From an uncultured bacterium (GTDB lineage: Bacteria > Armatimonadota > Zipacnadia > Zipacnadales > Zipacnadaceae), in assembly GCA_937928475.1 (NCBI GenBank), contig CALFVE010000357.1, positions 1-15,511 on the forward strand: a stretch of DNA of 15,511 nucleotides. Reading direction: 5' to 3'. Position numbers and translations under genes: made by a program. Under the pieces are notes generated by a model. It was not told the DNA's origin, did no database searches, and was given only the letters and a program-made list of their open reading frames with translations. Below, in pieces: positions 13,070 through 15,511 of this stretch (position 1 is its first letter; each line of letters begins with the position of its first letter).

Positions 13070-13309
13070 TCAATCTGAGGATCCTAGCCAGGCCTTGACT
13101 TCCTCGGGGCGAGGGACGCGGCCGGCCATCATCAGCGCACCGTCCACGGCTACTGCCGGCGTAGACATGACCCCGGCTTTGACCATCTCGCGGATATCGC
13201 TGACCTTCTCGACCTCGGCGGTCGCGCCGGTCTCGGCAATGATCTTGCGGATCAGCTCCTCAGTCTGCTTGCACTTGGCACAACCAGGACCGTAGACCGT
13301 GATCTTCAT
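13070..13309 (-). CDS. Small redox-active disulfide protein (thioredoxin fold, CxxC)
   Basis: A 79-residue minimal thioredoxin fold of the TM0996/MTH895-type redox-active disulfide family. The active site is GPGCAKCKQTEE (Cys10, Cys13) and the cis-Pro loop is STPAVAVDG (Pro51). ATG 13309 has GGGAG eight bases upstream, and the permease gene stops 47 bases before. This protein type is frequently encoded directly beside ArsP/DUF318 permeases and ArsR regulators, as here. In such clusters it is thought to deliver or reduce a thiol-bound metalloid to the permease (inference). Confidence 0.92.
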   Translation of the reverse strand: MKITVYGPGCAKCKQTEELIRKIIAETGATAEVEKVSDIREMVKAGVMSTPAVAVDGALMMAGRVPRPEEVKAWLGSSD

Positions 13310-13356
13310 AGAGGTTGCTCCCTATCCCGTTGGACTTGATTCTCTGAGGCACCCCG

Positions 13357-14538
13357 TCAGGAGGCCACTGCCCCGTACAGCATGCCGGTAATCGTCGCGA
13401 GCACTACCACTATGCTCACAAAGGTCGCCGTCTTGCGAGGGCCTAGAATGCTGTTGATGACCAGCATGTTGGGCAAGGACAAGGCGGGCCCGGCCAGCAG
13501 CAGAGCCAGGGCAGGACCTTTGCCCATGCCGCTGCCCAGCAATCCCTGGAGGATGGGCACCTCGGTGAGCGTGGCAAAGTACATGAAAGCGCCCACGACC
13601 GAGGCCAGGAAGTTGGCGGCGAGAGAATTTCCCCCCACGACCTGGGCAATCCACCGATTGGGGATAACACCGTGATCGCTGCCGGGCATGCCCAGAAGAA
13701 AACCAGCGGCCAGCACGCCCATGAACAATAAGGGCATGATCTGTGCGGCGAAGCCCCAGGTGGCGTGCACCCACTCGCTGAGTTGCTCGCGGTTGAACCA
13801 ACGCCAGAGCATGAAGGCCAGCACACCCAGCAGCGGGAGTACAATGTACCAGTGGATACGGTAGATCTCCCACCAGAGACCTGACTCTTGAGCGGGCTTA
13901 GCCCAGGCGGCGAAGATCAGTATCAATACCATGGTCCCCACGTAGGCTGCCATCTTGGGCAAGGGCAAACCGGGGTCTGCGGACAGCGCGGCATTGAACT
14001 GGGCTTCGGTCTCTGCGGCGCGCTTGGCCTCTTCGGAACGAAAGAAGAGCGACATGAGCAAGCCAACCACGATGGAAAAGACCACGGCCCCCACCGCACG
14101 GGCTACCCCGAGTTCAAAGCCCAGTATCCGGGCGGTGAGAATGATAGCGAGAATATTGATGGCGGGGCCGGAGTACAGGAAGCAGGTGGCGGGACCAACG
14201 CCGGCGCCCCGCGTGTAGATGCCGGCGAATAGGGGTAGCACTGTGCAGGAACATACCGCAAGAATGGTGCCGGAAACCGAAGCCACTCCGTAGGAAAGTA
14301 CTTTCTTCGCCTGCGGTCCGAAATACTTAATGACCGAGGCCTGGCTGACGAAGACCGCAATCGCGCCGGCGATGAAAAAGGCAGGGACGAGACAGAAAAG
14401 CACATGTTTCTGAGCGTAATCCTGCAGCATCAGGAACATGTCCGCCAGCGCCGACTGTACGCGGGGATGTTGCAAGGGGAGGAAATATGCGATGAGAAAA
14501 ACGGCGACGATTGTCAGAAACTTCATACGATCGAACAT
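13357..14538 (-). CDS. Permease of the ArsP/DUF318 family
   Basis: A 393-residue polytopic inner-membrane protein with about eight to ten hydrophobic segments. The family signature is clear: AVCSCTVLPLFAGIYTRGAG (94-113, with Cys96 and Cys98), ATCFLYSGPAINILA (117-131, Cys119) and a C-terminal FATLTEVPILQGLLG repeat-like segment. ArsP proteins export trivalent organoarsenicals such as methylarsenite, while other family members have unknown cargo. The substrate is thus likely a methylated or other arsenical, made plausible by ArsM in the same island. The ATG at 14538 has GGAG ten bases upstream; MKFL four codons later is an alternative. It follows ArsR 2 after a 180-base gap containing a perfect hairpin, and it precedes a thioredoxin-fold gene. 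Confidence 0.88.
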   Translation of the reverse strand: MFDRMKFLTIVAVFLIAYFLPLQHPRVQSALADMFLMLQDYAQKHVLFCLVPAFFIAGAIAVFVSQASVIKYFGPQAKKVLSYGVASVSGTILAVCSCTVLPLFAGIYTRGAGVGPATCFLYSGPAINILAIILTARILGFELGVARAVGAVVFSIVVGLLMSLFFRSEEAKRAAETEAQFNAALSADPGLPLPKMAAYVGTMVLILIFAAWAKPAQESGLWWEIYRIHWYIVLPLLGVLAFMLWRWFNREQLSEWVHATWGFAAQIMPLLFMGVLAAGFLLGMPGSDHGVIPNRWIAQVVGGNSLAANFLASVVGAFMYFATLTEVPILQGLLGSGMGKGPALALLLAGPALSLPNMLVINSILGPRKTATFVSIVVVLATITGMLYGAVAS

Positions 14539-14561
14539 GGGTAGTTCTCTCCGACATCAAG

Positions 14562-14590
14562 GCCGGCTCAGCCTCAATGCCTGAGCCGGC
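14562..14590. promoter_or_regulatory. Perfect 10-bp inverted repeat upstream of the ArsP-like gene
   Basis: Plus strand arm GCCGGCTCAG (14562-14571), 9-base loop, arm CTGAGCCGGC (14581-14590). All ten pairs match and eight are GC. It ends 24 bases before the permease ATG, and the permease Shine-Dalgarno lies in the segment between. There is no T-run, so a terminator is unlikely. It may be an operator for ArsR 2 or a leader RNA hairpin. Confidence 0.6.
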
Positions 14591-14600
14591 GCGAGAAGAC

Positions 14601-14606
14601 ATTGTA
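14601..14606 (-). promoter_or_regulatory. Candidate -10 element of the permease promoter
   Basis: On the minus strand this reads TACAAT, 5 of 6 matches to TATAAT. A start near 14594 would place the inverted repeat 14562-14590 immediately downstream, at about +4 to +32. No good -35 sits at 16-18 bases, so an activator or a weak promoter would be required. Confidence 0.3.
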
Positions 14607-14718
14607 GCGGCGGGGAGTCAAACAACCCACCCGCAGGACGCCTCGCTATTGGGGGCGCCACTCCGCAAGCCAGCGGTTTCACCTCGCAACCAGGTGTCCA
14701 CTCCCGGCCCCGAGTCTT

Positions 14719-15069
14719 TCATCTTCCCCACCGGGCGCAGACAGCTGCCCGTCTTTCGCTATCGGCTCGGATAGCCGCGTCAATGCACGCAAGGGTATCT
14801 AGCACGCAGGGAACAAGGACGAAGTAGAAGATGCGCGTCCCTTCGCGGCGGCAGCCGACCAGACCCGCTGCTTTCATCTGTGTGAGGTGCCGGGAGACCG
14901 AAGGCAGGCTGCCGCCCACGGCCTCCTGCAGCGCGCACACGCACTTCTCGCCCTGGGCCAGGCACTCCAAAATCTTCAGGCGCACCGGATGGGCCAGGGC
15001 CCGGAAGACCTCCGCGCGCGCCTCGTACAGGGCCTCTTCCGCCTCGCTTGCTGTGACTGTCCCTTGCAT
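14719..15069 (-). CDS. ArsR-family repressor 2 (CVC type)
   Basis: Winged-helix metalloregulator of 116 residues. Its N-terminal helix carries EVFRALAHPVRLKILECL. The metal box is GEKCVCAL (Cys43, Cys45), the helix-turn-helix is LPSVSRHLTQMKAAGLV, and a wing RREGTRIFYF follows, with further cysteines at 73, 88, 95 and 111. It differs clearly from ArsR 1 but has the same CVC type of As(III) site. ATG 15069 was chosen because the strong AT-rich promoter (15076-15104) ends directly before it; the longer GTG start at 15129 would run through the promoter and has no homology. It is followed by the ArsP-like permease and thioredoxin-fold gene, which it probably controls. Confidence 0.9.
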   Translation of the reverse strand: MQGTVTASEAEEALYEARAEVFRALAHPVRLKILECLAQGEKCVCALQEAVGGSLPSVSRHLTQMKAAGLVGCRREGTRIFYFVLVPCVLDTLACIDAAIRADSERRAAVCARWGR

Positions 15070-15075
15070 ACTTTT

Positions 15076-15104
15076 ACAATACCAAAAATAGGAAGACGGT
15101 GCAA
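15076..15104 (-). promoter_or_regulatory. Promoter of ArsR 2, arranged for a leaderless mRNA
   Basis: Read on the minus strand: -35 TTGCAC (15104-15099), a 17-base spacer and -10 TATTGT (15081-15076). Transcription would start about seven bases on, at the ATG (15069), and there is no Shine-Dalgarno. The local AT content is higher than in neighbouring DNA. The match to consensus is moderate. Confidence 0.45.
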
Positions 15105-15188
15105 GAGGGAAAATAGTTCGCACGGACACGGAGCCTCACGGGAGCAGAACTTCTCAGAGAGAGCGAATGCGATGAGGACAGCGCGGGT

Positions 15189-15511
15189 CTACGGCGACTC
15201 CTCGGAACTGCCTTCTGCGAGAACGGTGGGCGGGTACGCCTCAGAGGTGAAGGCATCGGGACGCTGCCGCCAACCCTGAGGTCCGACCTCTTTTTGCAGC
15301 AGGCCGAGAGCGACTGCTACTCCGTGTAGGATCGCCTCGGGCCGGGGTGGGCAACCGGGGATGTAGAAGTCAACCGGCAGTATCTGATCCACGCCGCCGA
15401 TGATGTTGTAGGTGTCGTGCCAGATGCCGCCACCCGTGGCGCAGGAGCCGATAGCGAAGACCAGTTTGGGCGCCGGCACCGCCTCATACAGGCGGCGCAG
15501 CGCGGGCACAA
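15189..15511 (-). CDS. NuoB / group 4 [NiFe]-hydrogenase small subunit family (5' partial)
   Basis: The C-terminal 106 residues of an Fe-S subunit related to complex I NuoB and to energy-converting hydrogenase small subunits (EchC, MbhJ). Two of the four [4Fe-4S] ligands are visible: Cys in AIGSCATGGG and Cys in YIPGCPPRPEAI, separated by the family segment GIWHDTYNIIGGVDQILPVDFY. The wording HDTYNIIGGVDQ and PGCPPRPEAI is closer to group 4 hydrogenases than to standard NuoB. The gene runs off the right edge, so its N-terminal CxxC ligands are outside the window. It stops 120 bases before ArsR 2. Whether it belongs to the arsenic island or is only its neighbour cannot be told from here. Confidence 0.85.
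   Translation of the reverse strand, partial: VPALRRLYEAVPAPKLVFAIGSCATGGGIWHDTYNIIGGVDQILPVDFYIPGCPPRPEAILHGVAVALGLLQKEVGPQGWRQRPDAFTSEAYPPTVLAEGSSEESP

Noticed and set aside
13322..13873. Second minus-strand frame of 183 codons inside the permease gene
   Set aside because: Overlaps the ArsP-like gene in another frame; its sequence is Arg/Gly/His-rich, without domains, and lacks a ribosome binding site.
14562..14590. Hairpin as an intrinsic terminator of arsR2
   Set aside because: There is no T-run on either strand after the stem, so I list it as regulatory instead.
15071..15087. Possible ArsR 2 operator in the TTTT...AAAA stretch
   Set aside because: Only the outer four bases of each arm pair; the inner eight do not match, so the symmetry is not convincing.

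Overview
The window is a GC-rich stretch of bacterial DNA dominated by one long arsenic-resistance and thiol/iron-sulfur redox island. About 13.5 kb (15511 down to 2028) is read entirely on the minus strand. Only the left end (1-1967) is read on the plus strand. There it holds a split MacB-type ABC exporter that converges on the island. Clear Shine-Dalgarno sequences, an arsenite methyltransferase, a low-molecular-weight-phosphatase-type arsenate reductase, ACR3, ferredoxins, an HdrA-like domain, an MtrA-like corrinoid protein and a NuoB/group 4 hydrogenase-like small subunit suggest an anaerobic or facultatively anaerobic bacterium from a deep-branching phylum. Chloroflexota or a similar lineage is my guess; the sequence alone does not prove it.

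Layout, in the direction of transcription (right to left). (a) 15511-15189: 3' part of a NuoB/EchC-like subunit. (b) 15069-14719: ArsR-family repressor 2, with a promoter placed so that its mRNA would be leaderless. (c) 14538-13070: ArsP/DUF318-type permease and a small CxxC thioredoxin-fold protein. (d) 13059-11867: SAM methyltransferase and an unusual two-cluster ferredoxin. (e) 11834-10162: a possible 43-residue ORF, a DUF169 protein, a DGC-domain putative zinc-binding protein and a small Cys-rich protein resembling DUF6951. (f) 10152-7838: two membrane/exported thioredoxin-like proteins (one with a SurA-N-like region) and CcdA. (g) 7826-5815: arsenate reductase, ArsM, and a soluble MtrA-like protein. 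(h) 5748-5680: a promoter overlapped by a near-perfect inverted repeat, starting a second unit: ArsR 1, ACR3, a tandem universal stress protein, an orphan HdrA N-terminal domain, a second ferredoxin, a Met/Cys-rich small protein and a mini AhpD-like protein.

How it may work together: CcdA and the two thioredoxin-like proteins move reducing power across the membrane. ArsC reduces arsenate to arsenite, ACR3 exports arsenite, ArsM methylates it, and the ArsP-like permease may export methylated or other arsenicals. Two different CVC-type ArsR proteins sense As(III)-like metals. Unexplained by this standard scheme are the MtrA-like protein directly after ArsM and a set of Cys-rich proteins (two related ferredoxins, HdrA-N domain, DUF169, DGC, DUF6951-like, Met/Cys-rich protein). 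They point to an anaerobic, possibly corrinoid-linked and ferredoxin-linked extension of arsenic metabolism. That is inference.

There is no rRNA, tRNA, CRISPR array, IS element or phage gene that I can see, and no gene-free stretch above 300 bases. The largest gaps are 11667-11866 (about 200 bases, holding a possible small ORF), 14539-14718 (180 bases, holding a hairpin), 3163-3310 (148 bases, holding short inverted repeats), 5681-5814 (134 bases, holding a promoter and operator) and 15070-15188 (119 bases, holding a promoter).
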